Shown: one piece after another, positions 1-6,312 of the stretch
Layout: the number at the start of each line of letters is the position of its first letter
Position numbering within the stretch: position 1 is the first letter of the stretch
From: Acidobacteriota bacterium
GTDB taxonomy: Bacteria > Acidobacteriota > Terriglobia > Terriglobales > Acidobacteriaceae
DNA: 17,210 nucleotides
Assembly (NCBI GenBank): GCA_023441255.1
Contig: JAEZPW010000042.1
Coordinates: forward strand, 1 to 17,210
Reading direction: 5' to 3'
The notes under the pieces: model-generated
What the model was told of the DNA's origin: nothing
Database searches by the model: none
What the model saw: only the letters and a program-made list of their open reading frames with translations
Made by a program: the position numbers and the translations under genes

Positions 1-843
1 GCCATGGAGTGCGGTGGTTCTAGCGCGTGGACGGCGGCGCGGACGTGACAGATTGCGCCGTGGTTGGGGCTTCACTGTCTCTTCCTCGGAAGCAGATGCG
101 TCGCCCTCAGCCAGAGACGCTTCGTCACTCGAAGCCGACGGCGGCTGGTCGCGAAATGAGGAGTTCGGATAGAGATCCGCGGCAAGTTCTGGCCCGAGAC
201 GCGCGATGATCTTCTCGCGGTTGAGAACGTCCTCAAGGTCCCCTAGGTTCAGCATCTCGCTCATGCTGGCCCCTACCAGCATGGAATCGACCACGGTCCA
301 GGGCTGGGGCTCGTAATGCAGGACCCGGAACTCCAATGGCAAATGGTTGCGATGCTGCTCGATGAAGGCGTTCACGCCGCGAGCATAAGCCTCCATGTAC
401 GAACGATCACGCGGGCTCAGCGCGGCGGCAGCACGCTCCGCAATCACCGGCATCAGAATTGTGCGCTGCTGGACGTCGTGCTTGAGGACGCTCGACCCGA
501 GCACCTCGGAGAGGCGGCCGGAGGCGGAACGACGCAGCATGTCCATCTGCCAGAGACGGTCCTGGGCCGTAATGAATCCCTGAGCAAAGAAAAGGTCCTC
601 CAGGGTCGCTGCGTCGATGGCGGGAACGCCTTGCGCGTTACGCACTACCGACACCGGGGCAGAGAGGCCTGCCATGTTCAGGCTGCCGTCGAGCTGCGGC
701 AGGGCTCCACGTCCGGCGAGAACTACCCATATGGCAAAACCGGCAATCACAACGACCGTGAGGAGAAATACACCGAGCAGTACGCGGAAAACTTTCCTTG
801 TGTGACGGCGGGAGGCTGAAGCAACGGAAGAAGGCGTAGCCAT
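1..843 (-). CDS. Penicillin acylase family protein (peptidase S45), N-terminal 281 residues, truncated by window edge
   Basis: This open frame starts at an ATG (843-841) and reads 281 codons to the left edge without a stop. S45 enzymes are self-processing N-terminal nucleophile amidases that hydrolyse amide bonds, for example in beta-lactam side chains or acyl-homoserine lactones. Residues 17-43 form a membrane anchor or uncleaved signal after a basic stretch. Residues 62-120 carry the family alpha-chain signature: VSVVRNAQGVPAI, then EDLFFAQGFITAQDRLWQMD and GRLSEVLG. The expected processing site, a Ser usually followed by Asn-Asn-Trp, would fall just beyond the last residue (Gly281), so the catalytic Ser is not visible. 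Before it lies an unusual acidic run (about 238-256) and then an Arg-rich run (about 262-275), resembling the linker that is removed during maturation. No Shine-Dalgarno precedes the ATG. The substrate cannot be predicted. The gene is divergent from the Fur regulator. Confidence 0.88.
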   Translation of the reverse strand, partial: MATPSSVASASRRHTRKVFRVLLGVFLLTVVVIAGFAIWVVLAGRGALPQLDGSLNMAGLSAPVSVVRNAQGVPAIDAATLEDLFFAQGFITAQDRLWQMDMLRRSASGRLSEVLGSSVLKHDVQQRTILMPVIAERAAAALSPRDRSYMEAYARGVNAFIEQHRNHLPLEFRVLHYEPQPWTVVDSMLVGASMSEMLNLGDLEDVLNREKIIARLGPELAADLYPNSSFRDQPPSASSDEASLAEGDASASEEETVKPQPRRNLSRPRRRPRARTTALHG

Positions 844-852
844 AAAAAAGCG

Positions 853-858
853 ATTGTA
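853..858 (-). promoter_or_regulatory. Possible -10 box for the acylase gene, suggesting a very short or absent 5' leader
   Basis: On the minus strand TACAAT (5 of 6 matches to TATAAT) lies only 9 nt before the ATG at 843. A start about 7 nt downstream would give a nearly leaderless mRNA, in keeping with the lack of a Shine-Dalgarno. No good -35 box is visible at the usual distance, so this is a weak call. Confidence 0.28.
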
Positions 859-960
859 GTGCAAGCTGCTGACTGCCTGATAAACATTGTTTACAAAACT
901 TCGGCTTTCACGCAGCCACCGGCTCACGATCTCAAACAGATAGGCGGAGGCGCAAAACTC

Positions 961-988
961 TTGCAACGGTAACGCGCAATGTTATGCT
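961..988 (+). promoter_or_regulatory. Candidate sigma70-type promoter for the Fur-family gene
   Basis: TTGCAA (961-966) and TATGCT (983-988) are separated by 16 bp, each matching 4 of 6 consensus bases. They lie about 65 nt before the Fur start codon. No Fur-box-like inverted repeat is evident here, so autoregulation is not shown. Confidence 0.4.
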
Positions 989-1053
989 GATGTTGAATTT
1001 GCGCCGGGTGCACCTTCTTTGCAGCACCCGCGTTCCGCCGGAGAGCTGCTCCC

Positions 1054-1545
1054 ATGCTGCAGAAACGGGTTGATGAGCGGGCCATTTCGCCGGAGATGAT
1101 TCGTGAGGCCGAGGACATCTTCCACCAGCATCTCAGGCGTGTCGGCCTGAAGCACACCGAGCAGCGCGACGCCATTCTCCGAACCTTTCTCGAAACCCGT
1201 GATCATCTTTCAACGGATGAATTGCATCGACTGGTGCGCGCGAAGGATCCCCGGATCGGCTTCACCACCGTATATCGCACGTTGAAGCTGCTGACCGAGT
1301 GCGGCCTGGCCAGCGCGGTGGAGTTTCAGGACGGGATCGCGCGTTACGAGCACCAGTACAACCGGCGCAGCCATCACCACATGGTCTGTACCGATTGCGG
1401 CAGTTCCGTGGAATTTTTCTCTCCCGAGATCGAGCGTCTCGAACAGGAGATCGGCCGCAAGTACCGTTACGCAACCACCCGGCACACCTTCCAGATCTAC
1501 GGTGTCTGCGAGGCATGTAAGCGCAAGCAGAAGCGTGTCATTTAG
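1054..1545 (+). CDS. Fur-family transcriptional regulator (Fur/Zur/PerR type)
   Basis: A 163-aa metal-dependent repressor that should bind DNA as a dimer and control metal uptake or peroxide stress genes. The N-terminal winged helix spans about 20-90, with the recognition helix GFTTVYRTLKLL at 69-80. The dimerisation/metal domain follows. HHH at 107-109 leads into CTDC (C112, C115), and CEAC (C152, C155) supplies the second half of a structural zinc site. H100, E120 and H144 sit where regulatory metal ligands occur in the family. The length is typical, with a slightly long N-terminus (about 15 extra residues). The ATG at 1054 is preceded by GGAGAG (1040-1045) at 8 nt. It is divergent from the acylase gene. 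Which metal or signal it senses cannot be decided from sequence; where E. coli Fur has Asp in its HHDH motif, this protein has His. Confidence 0.92.
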   Translation: MLQKRVDERAISPEMIREAEDIFHQHLRRVGLKHTEQRDAILRTFLETRDHLSTDELHRLVRAKDPRIGFTTVYRTLKLLTECGLASAVEFQDGIARYEHQYNRRSHHHMVCTDCGSSVEFFSPEIERLEQEIGRKYRYATTRHTFQIYGVCEACKRKQKRVI

Positions 1546-1568
1546 GCCGGGTTAAAGCCTGCGCCTTC

Positions 1569-1616
1569 GTGAATTCGTGCTCGCCTTGTTGAATTCACCT
1601 CGCCACCAGTGATAAT
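1569..1616 (+). promoter_or_regulatory. Candidate promoter with an overlapping inverted repeat, upstream of the DUF4870 gene
   Basis: GTGAATTC (1569-1576) and GAATTCAC (1591-1598) form an 8-bp inverted repeat with 14 nt between. The right arm overlaps a possible -35 box, TTGAAT (1589-1594), 16 bp before GATAAT (1611-1616). The arrangement could be an operator on the promoter, or a hairpin ending the Fur transcript, although there is no T-run. The arms also begin a degenerate direct repeat (GAATTC followed shortly by CTCGCC). Confidence 0.35.
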
Positions 1617-1717
1617 GTCCGCGTTTGTGCAGTTCGGCATTTTTCCGGGACTGATAATCGGCGCCTTGGACTCTCAGTTGTTTTGATGACGGCGAGAACT
1701 TCTAACAGGAGGAGACA

Positions 1718-2182
1718 ATGCCGCGTTTCTGTGCTAGCTGTGGAGCGCAGGTCGAAGATACAGCCGGTTTTTGTCCGGCATGTGGCAAACCGGCAGGTGT
1801 GGCAGCAGGCGGCGGCGTTGCCGCGGCGCCAGCACCGGTCGCAACCGCCGGCCTGACTGATAACGTCGCGGGTATGCTCGCATACGTCACGATCATCCCG
1901 GCGATCATCTTTCTCGTATTGGAGCCCTACAACAAGAAGCCCTTCATTCGCTTCCACTCGTTCCAGAGCATCTTCTTCGCGATTGCCTGGACCGTTTTGT
2001 GGATCGCGCTGACAATCGTCGGGATGATCCCTGTTTTGGGACTGGTCAGCCTGATCGTATGGCCGCTTATGGGACTGGGCGGCCTGGTGATTTGGGTGAT
2101 TCTCTTGCTTAAGGCTTACCAGGGGCAGGTATTCAAACTGCCTGTCATCGGCGATATGGCGGAGAAACAGGCGAACGCGTAG
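1718..2182 (+). CDS. Zinc-ribbon and DUF4870 domain membrane protein
   Basis: A 154-aa protein with two parts. Residues 1-25 are a minimal zinc ribbon with two CxxC pairs (C5/C8 and C19/C22). An Ala/Gly/Pro-rich linker follows, then a DUF4870-like membrane domain (about 45-150) with three hydrophobic segments at roughly 48-66, 83-104 and 108-133. The conserved-looking KPFIRFHSFQS lies between the first two, and a polar tail follows. DUF4870 proteins are small Tic20-like integral membrane proteins of unknown role; the zinc ribbon is probably cytoplasmic. The ATG has a strong AGGAGG (1707-1712) 5 nt upstream. It is monocistronic, with a terminator 18 nt after the stop. Confidence 0.87.
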   Translation: MPRFCASCGAQVEDTAGFCPACGKPAGVAAGGGVAAAPAPVATAGLTDNVAGMLAYVTIIPAIIFLVLEPYNKKPFIRFHSFQSIFFAIAWTVLWIALTIVGMIPVLGLVSLIVWPLMGLGGLVIWVILLLKAYQGQVFKLPVIGDMAEKQANA

Positions 2183-2199
2183 GCAACGACCTGCGGGAA

Positions 2200-2230
2200 G
2201 GCGGAGTTCATCGCTCCGCCCTTTTCTTTT
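2200..2230 (+). terminator. Rho-independent terminator after the DUF4870 gene
   Basis: GGCGGAG (2200-2206) and CTCCGCC (2214-2220) form a perfect 7-bp stem with a 7-nt loop, followed by the T-rich CTTTTCTTTT. Confidence 0.85.
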
Positions 2231-2261
2231 CCTGCGCACTCAATCGTTCCACGATGCTTTC

Positions 2262-2290
2262 TTGACTTTCCCGCGCCAGACACGTATCTC
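2262..2290 (+). promoter_or_regulatory. Candidate promoter for the DHH phosphoesterase gene
   Basis: TTGACT (2262-2267, 5 of 6 matches) is 17 bp before TATCTC (2285-2290, 3 of 6). It falls between the preceding terminator and the TTG start at 2375, leaving a leader of about 78 nt. Confidence 0.42.
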
Positions 2291-2374
2291 TATCTGCTTC
2301 CTGTTTCAGGGCGGACCGGGGGCTAACTGTGTCCTGGCAGGCGGCATCTCAAGAGGTTCAAAGAAGGAAGAACA

Positions 2375-3346
2375 TTGAAAGTTCGGGTCTTCTATCACGA
2401 CAGGTGTTTCGACGGAACGGCTTCTGCTGCCGTGTTTACACGGTTTTACCGCGAGCGGATACGCGACGCAGAGTTCCAGTACACCGGTCTCGTACATCGG
2501 GCGGGGGCATTGTTTGACGAAAACCAGTTCGACGGCGACGAGAACGCCATTGTCGATTTCAAGTATTCGTCGTCACCCAAAATCACCTGGTGGTTCGATC
2601 ACCATGAGAGCGCGTTCCTGACCCGCGAAGACCAGGAGCACTTCCTGCAGCAGCAAAGCACCACAAAGTTCTACGACCCCGACTACCGGTCCTGCACCAA
2701 GTTTCTCGCCATGATCGCGGAGCAGAGGTTTGGGTTCAATCCCGCTCCGGTAAAGGATCTTATCGACTGGGCTGACATCATCGACGGCGCCCTCTACCCA
2801 GACGCTCAGACGGCAGTGGACATGAAGGAACCGGCGATGAAGCTGACCATGGTGATCGAGGCCACGCAGGATCCGACGCTCATCCCCAGGCTAATCCCAA
2901 TCCTGGCTGAGATGCCGCTGGCAAAAATAATAGAGCAGCCCTTCATTGCCGAACTGATACCGCCGCTGATGGAGCGGCACCGAAAGTCGATCGAAATCTT
3001 GCGCGAACGCGCCGAGTGTACGGACGGAACGATCTTCTTTGACGTGACGGATCACGAACTCGAGGGCTACAACAAATTCATCCCTTACTACCTGCACCCA
3101 GGATGTACGTACAGCGTCGGACTGAGCAAGAGCAGCTTTCGAACGAAAGTTTCGGTCGGCTCGAATCCCTGGGCGCCTGCCGAGCCCAAAGTGAATTTGG
3201 CGAAGATCTGCGAACGTTATGGCGGCGGCGGTCATGCCCGCGTAGGAGCCATCTCGTTCCCGCCGAACCGCTTCGACGAAGCTCGCGATGCGGCCGGCGT
3301 TATCGTCAGCGAATTGCGTGAGGCGATGAGAGACGGACGCGGTTGA
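2375..3346 (+). CDS. DHH/DHHA1-type phosphoesterase
   Basis: A 323-aa member of the DHH superfamily, metal-dependent phosphoesterases that include RecJ, nanoRNases and cyclic-dinucleotide phosphodiesterases. Motif I is HDRCFDG (8-14), motif II includes VDF (D61), and motif III is DHHES (D75, H76, H77). These supply the two-metal ligands. The C-terminal DHHA1 substrate-binding loop is GGGGHARVGA (283-292). The variant motif I (HD-x-C-x-DG) resembles the subgroup with HGGCPDG-like motifs and not classical RecJ. There is no OB domain or membrane segment, so a soluble oligonucleotide or dinucleotide phosphoesterase is likeliest, but the substrate is unknown. The start is TTG, chosen because AAGGAA (2364-2369) lies 5 nt upstream and the protein begins directly with the first beta strand. 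A terminator follows. Confidence 0.87.
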   Translation: MKVRVFYHDRCFDGTASAAVFTRFYRERIRDAEFQYTGLVHRAGALFDENQFDGDENAIVDFKYSSSPKITWWFDHHESAFLTREDQEHFLQQQSTTKFYDPDYRSCTKFLAMIAEQRFGFNPAPVKDLIDWADIIDGALYPDAQTAVDMKEPAMKLTMVIEATQDPTLIPRLIPILAEMPLAKIIEQPFIAELIPPLMERHRKSIEILRERAECTDGTIFFDVTDHELEGYNKFIPYYLHPGCTYSVGLSKSSFRTKVSVGSNPWAPAEPKVNLAKICERYGGGGHARVGAISFPPNRFDEARDAAGVIVSELREAMRDGRG

Positions 3347-3384
3347 TCATATAACCCTTTTCCGGTAGACAAAAATCTGTTCAG

Positions 3385-3412
3385 AGCGAAGCTTCGGCTT
3401 CGCTATTCTTTT
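3385..3412 (+). terminator. Rho-independent terminator with UUCG tetraloop after the DHH gene
   Basis: AGCGAAGC (3385-3392) pairs perfectly with GCTTCGCT (3397-3404) around the stable loop TTCG, followed by ATTCTTTT. It separates the DHH transcript from the structured region that follows. Confidence 0.87.
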
Positions 3413-3436
3413 GCGACCTCCCTGACAATGCGACTC

Positions 3437-3605
3437 AGAAGGACTGTGGAACAACGCCGGATAGTGTTAAGGCGTTCCCAGAGGACCGGGTACGAGCGCA
3501 GGAAAACGCGCGAACAGAAAAGGTGCGCAGCTCTCGTCTGCGTGCAGGAGACGCTGCGTTGAGACATTTCTGAGTCATAGAAGGACTAGGAATCGCCTTA
3601 ACACT
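3437..3605 (+). ncRNA. Candidate structured RNA with a 16-bp long-range stem and a competing local hairpin
   Basis: AGTGTTAAGGCGTTCC (3463-3478) is complementary over 16 bp to 3589-3605, with one bulged T (3593). This encloses about 110 nt. Inside, GCGCAG (3525-3530) pairs with CTGCGT (3554-3559), extended by CGTCT (3535-3539) with AGACG (3549-3553). GCGC (3496-3499) can pair with 3508-3511. AGAAGGACT occurs at 3437-3445 and again at 3579-3587, each followed by GGAA and an xCGCC core. The middle segment GGCGTT (3471-3476) can therefore pair either with AACGCC just upstream (3453-3458) or with the distant downstream arm. No convincing ORF covers it and it follows a terminator. I could not match it to 6S, tmRNA, RNase P, SRP or a known riboswitch. 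A small mobile palindrome is the main alternative. Confidence 0.4.
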
Positions 3606-3617
3606 CACCTAGTACCC

Positions 3618-3638
3618 CCTCAGGGAAAAACCTTGAGG
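3618..3638 (+). promoter_or_regulatory. Small hairpin between the two structured RNA segments
   Basis: CCTCAGG (3618-3624) pairs with CCTTGAGG (3631-3638) with one bulged T, around a six-base A-rich loop. It links the long-stem element to the leader that follows. There is no T-run, so it does not look like a terminator. Confidence 0.35.
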
Positions 3639-3649
3639 AACATGCTTTA

Positions 3650-3766
3650 AGGGTTGAGCGCGAGTTGATGACCTTTTAGAGTCTCGCCTTCCGTCAACAA
3701 AAAAGCTCACCGGCGAGAGATTTGCGAGGTCCTTCACCGATGAGCAGCGGACGGAATATCAACCCT
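3650..3766 (+). promoter_or_regulatory. Folded 5' leader of the Ig-like/ConA-like gene, possible riboswitch or attenuator
   Basis: Several complementary segments nest. AGGGTTGA (3650-3657) pairs with TCAACCCT (3759-3766). TTCCGTC (3689-3695) pairs with GACGGAA (3750-3756). GCTCACCGG (3705-3713) pairs with CCGATGAGC (3737-3745) with one mismatch. GCGAG (3660-3664) pairs with CTCGC (3683-3687). A mutually exclusive helix is also possible: TCTCGCC (3682-3688) with GGCGAGA (3712-3718). The outer stem ends 6 nt before the GGAGAG ribosome-binding site of the gene at 3783. The sequence does not fit the c-di-GMP, cobalamin, TPP or glycine riboswitch cores that I know. A regulatory role is inferred. 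Confidence 0.45.
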
Positions 3767-3782
3767 CATCTTGGAGAGCCGA

Positions 3783-4793
3783 ATGTTCCTTATAAAACTT
3801 AGAAGCCAAATCGGACGCGTAGCGTTGACCGCGTTTTTCGCGGTCTGCACTAGTGCACTTTCATTGGCGGGTGTTGGCGTGAGCGCACCGGCCAATGGCT
3901 CAACCGTTGGATCCCCGGCTCACTTCGTGGCGTGGGCATCGTCGGGTGCGCCCGTCACGGCAATGAAGATCTATGTGGACGGGCGTAGCGCATTCGGAAC
4001 CAGCGGCGCGAAGCTGGATACGTACGTGCCCATGTCGGCCGGTACTCACCTCGCAGTAGTGCAGGCATGGGACTCCACGGGCGCCGTCATGAAGTCGTAC
4101 CTGACGCTTCACGTTGCGGGAAGTTCCAGCTCAGGTTCCAGCACAATCCCAGTTTCCGGCAGTACCTTCCACGCCAATGTCGAGCAGATGGGTGGATGGG
4201 ACACCTGCACAACATGTGCAGGCGAAGGCGGAACCGGCCCGGCTACACCTCACTACGTCGCCTATGGAATCAGGTCACCTTCAATGGACGGAAATTCAGC
4301 CGTGTTCACGAATGCCGGCACGGTGTCGTATTCGGACGCGATCTGGTGGCGACAGCTGGGAGCAAACTCCGCGGCCAGTAATTTCATTTACGACCTGTAT
4401 TTCTACGTCAAGGATCTCGGTGCGGCAGAGGCCCTTGAGTTTGACGTCAACCAGTCCACCGGAGGGCGCAAATACATCTTCGGCACACAGTGCGGTGTGA
4501 GCTACGACCCCGAGTGGGCCGTCTGGGGTAACGGTCGCTGGAACCCGACGGGCGCAGCCTGCCCGGTGAACGCATATTCCTGGAATCACGTGACTGTCGA
4601 GTTCTACCGAAAGGACGGCGCGGTCCACTATGTTTCCTTGACCATCAACGGCAAGAAGGCGTACATCAACCGCGCCTACAACTCCATTCCCTCGGGAGCG
4701 AGCGAGATCAACGTTGCCTTCCAGATGGACCAGTCGATCGTTCATCGTACGTTCCAAGCCTGGCTGGATAACGTTAGCTTGCGGCACTGGTAG
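3783..4793 (+). CDS. Secreted protein with Ig-like domain and C-terminal concanavalin-like beta-sandwich
   Basis: A 336-aa exported protein. Residues 1-29 are a signal peptide (basic start, hydrophobic core, cleavage near SLA). Residues 31-112 resemble a bacterial Ig-like domain: the sequence opens with SAPANGSTV and includes MKIYVDGRSAF and THLAVVQAWDSTG, typical of repeats that describe strand-loop pairs. A Ser/Gly-rich linker (113-121) follows. Residues about 125-336 form a Trp- and Tyr-rich beta-sandwich of LamG/ConA type that ends in AWLDNVSLRHW. Four cysteines (C142, C145, C237, C260) could form two disulfides. The likely role is surface or carbohydrate binding; no catalytic residues were recognised. 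A TTG at 3771 is in frame, but GGAGAG (3773-3778) overlaps it and fits the ATG at 3783. The gene follows the folded leader described separately. Confidence 0.78.
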   Translation: MFLIKLRSQIGRVALTAFFAVCTSALSLAGVGVSAPANGSTVGSPAHFVAWASSGAPVTAMKIYVDGRSAFGTSGAKLDTYVPMSAGTHLAVVQAWDSTGAVMKSYLTLHVAGSSSSGSSTIPVSGSTFHANVEQMGGWDTCTTCAGEGGTGPATPHYVAYGIRSPSMDGNSAVFTNAGTVSYSDAIWWRQLGANSAASNFIYDLYFYVKDLGAAEALEFDVNQSTGGRKYIFGTQCGVSYDPEWAVWGNGRWNPTGAACPVNAYSWNHVTVEFYRKDGAVHYVSLTINGKKAYINRAYNSIPSGASEINVAFQMDQSIVHRTFQAWLDNVSLRHW

Positions 4794-4915
4794 AGAAACT
4801 CATTGCGCCATCGCGATCCGGTGCACTCAGATGGAGGTCCGGCCGCGGTCTGGCGCGAACACAGCGGAGTTGCTAAACTAGTTAATACGCCTACCACACT
4901 GCAAGGAGTAACTTT

Positions 4916-6256
4916 TTGCGCAAGGGAATCACGCTTTGCCTGTTCGGCCTGTGCGCCGTAGCATTCGCTTTCGGGCAGGCTTCGAGTAAAGCGGAACCGA
5001 AGTCCGCGACCGGTACGGGAGCCGTTCAGAAATCGCGTCAGGATGCGGGCAAGCCTAAGAGGAAGCTCACGCCCCAGCAGCAGTTTGTCATGCATGTTGT
5101 GCAGTCGGCTGTCGCATTGCCGCAAGCCGATCCGCAGGACCGATTGCGGGTACTGACGGCAGCGGCAACATTGGCGGGCCCGGTAAGTCCGGCCGCGGCG
5201 AAGAAGTACACGACCGAGGGCGCCAAAATCGAGGCAGACTTGATCGCCGCGGGGCAGAAACCGGCAGTGTCGATTCTCTCGGCGGGCCATTTCAACTGTG
5301 CCAGCGCGGCGGCTTTTGTCGACCAGGTGCCTGCGGCCGCAGCCGCGGAAGCCGAGCAATCCCTTATCAACATCATGATCTCGTGCCCGCAGCAGGCGAA
5401 AGAAGGCGTTCGCCGCAAGGCCGAGGCAGCCCTGCAGGAAGATACGCTTGCGCCACGCGTGTTGCTGGCGCTGATGGAATCAACGGGGCCGAAGACGGCG
5501 TGGTCGCAGGCGACCTTCAGCAAGATGTTCCAGGCCTTTCCGAAAGACCCCGAGAAGGTCCGCGACGAAGCGCCCAATTACGCGGCAATGTTCAACCGCA
5601 TGGCTCCGGAGATCGACAAAGACGTAGCCCGGGATTCCGGACTGCGATTTCTGGAATGGCTGGCGAAGCGCAGCGAGGGCGGTCCGAAGAACATCGCCGT
5701 GAACATGACGTCGGACACCCTGAAGCAGGTGCTTGGAGAAGAAGACTACGAGGCTGCGCTTCGGACGAATGTTGTCGCGCGGGATGCGATCAACAGCACC
5801 CAGGCCAAGCCGGTCGAAGTCGAACATCCCGAGGAAGAAAACGTCTCCGTGCTGGCGGCAATGGGGCAGAAAGGCCGCGACAGAACGGATGAGATCTCGA
5901 AAATGGCGCCTTCGCTCAGAGCGCGTGAGGCGGCGGCGCACGGCTATGCCAGCGGCACGGCTGGTGATACAAAGACGGCCGACAGGTACTTCGATATCGC
6001 ATTCTCTGCGCTGGAAGAAGTCTGGGGCAACCGAAGCGAGCAGGCAAACGCCCCCGCAGTTATCCAGGAAGTGAGCGAAGCTGCCGCACAGGTCAATGCG
6101 GTGGCAGCCCTCAAGCGCGCGCAGGGGCTGGGAGATCCTTCGTCGCAGGCCCTTGGAATGCTCGCAGTCGCACGGGTGGTGCTGGGCCAATCGGATATGG
6201 CTCCCACGCAGCCCCCGCGAGCAACGGCAGAAACCAGCGCTCATCCAATCAGGTAG
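4916..6256 (+). CDS. Secreted alpha-helical protein of unknown function
   Basis: A 446-aa protein that I do not recognise. An N-terminal signal peptide is clear (basic RKG, hydrophobic core to about residue 20, cleavage near FGQA). A low-complexity Ser/Lys/Ala region follows to about residue 55, then Ala-, Glu- and Lys-rich sequence that should be mostly helical. Stretches around 315-410 (repeated Ala-rich amphipathic helices, with GDTKTADRYFDIAFSALEEV) look like degenerate TPR-type repeats, but no canonical motif is firm. There is no membrane segment after the signal and no recognisable catalytic motif. The start is TTG, supported by AAGGAG (4903-4908) 7 nt upstream and by the signal peptide beginning there. 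It lies 122 nt after the Ig-like gene with no terminator between, so co-transcription is possible. A strong terminator follows. Confidence 0.75.
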   Translation: MRKGITLCLFGLCAVAFAFGQASSKAEPKSATGTGAVQKSRQDAGKPKRKLTPQQQFVMHVVQSAVALPQADPQDRLRVLTAAATLAGPVSPAAAKKYTTEGAKIEADLIAAGQKPAVSILSAGHFNCASAAAFVDQVPAAAAAEAEQSLINIMISCPQQAKEGVRRKAEAALQEDTLAPRVLLALMESTGPKTAWSQATFSKMFQAFPKDPEKVRDEAPNYAAMFNRMAPEIDKDVARDSGLRFLEWLAKRSEGGPKNIAVNMTSDTLKQVLGEEDYEAALRTNVVARDAINSTQAKPVEVEHPEEENVSVLAAMGQKGRDRTDEISKMAPSLRAREAAAHGYASGTAGDTKTADRYFDIAFSALEEVWGNRSEQANAPAVIQEVSEAAAQVNAVAALKRAQGLGDPSSQALGMLAVARVVLGQSDMAPTQPPRATAETSAHPIR

Positions 6257-6283
6257 AGTTTTAGACACGCTCTGGCCGAGCAA

Positions 6284-6312
6284 GGCCCTTCCAAAATGGA
6301 AGGGTCTTTTTG
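6284..6312 (+). terminator. Rho-independent terminator after the 446-aa secreted protein gene
   Basis: GGCCCTTCCA (6284-6293) pairs over 10 bp, with one G-T pair, with TGGAAGGGTC (6297-6306) around a 3-nt A loop, followed by TTTTTG. Confidence 0.9.

Noticed and set aside
316..819. 167-aa plus-strand open frame in the first kilobase
   Set aside because: It lies opposite the acylase frame, which carries a clear S45 signature; the plus-strand translation has no family features.
1595..2239. 214-aa minus-strand open frame over the DUF4870 gene
   Set aside because: It is antisense to a gene with a zinc ribbon, membrane helices and a strong ribosome-binding site; its composition is shadow-like.
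3437..3605. 6S RNA, tmRNA, RNase P RNA or SRP RNA
   Set aside because: The conserved core strings of tmRNA, RNase P and SRP are absent. The overall shape vaguely recalls 6S RNA, but I could not identify the central bubble signature, so I left it unnamed.
3650..3766. Cyclic di-GMP (GEMM) or cobalamin riboswitch
   Set aside because: The GCAAAGCC-like and GCCACTG-like conserved cores do not occur in the region.
3771..3782. TTG start at 3771 for the Ig-like gene
   Set aside because: It overlaps the GGAGAG ribosome-binding site that serves the ATG at 3783, and the signal peptide starts properly at that ATG.
2375..6256. A multi-gene defence or signalling operon made of the DHH, Ig-like and unknown secreted protein genes
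   Set aside because: A terminator and a 370-nt gene-free structured region separate the DHH gene from the secreted protein genes, and no partner effector or sensor genes are present.
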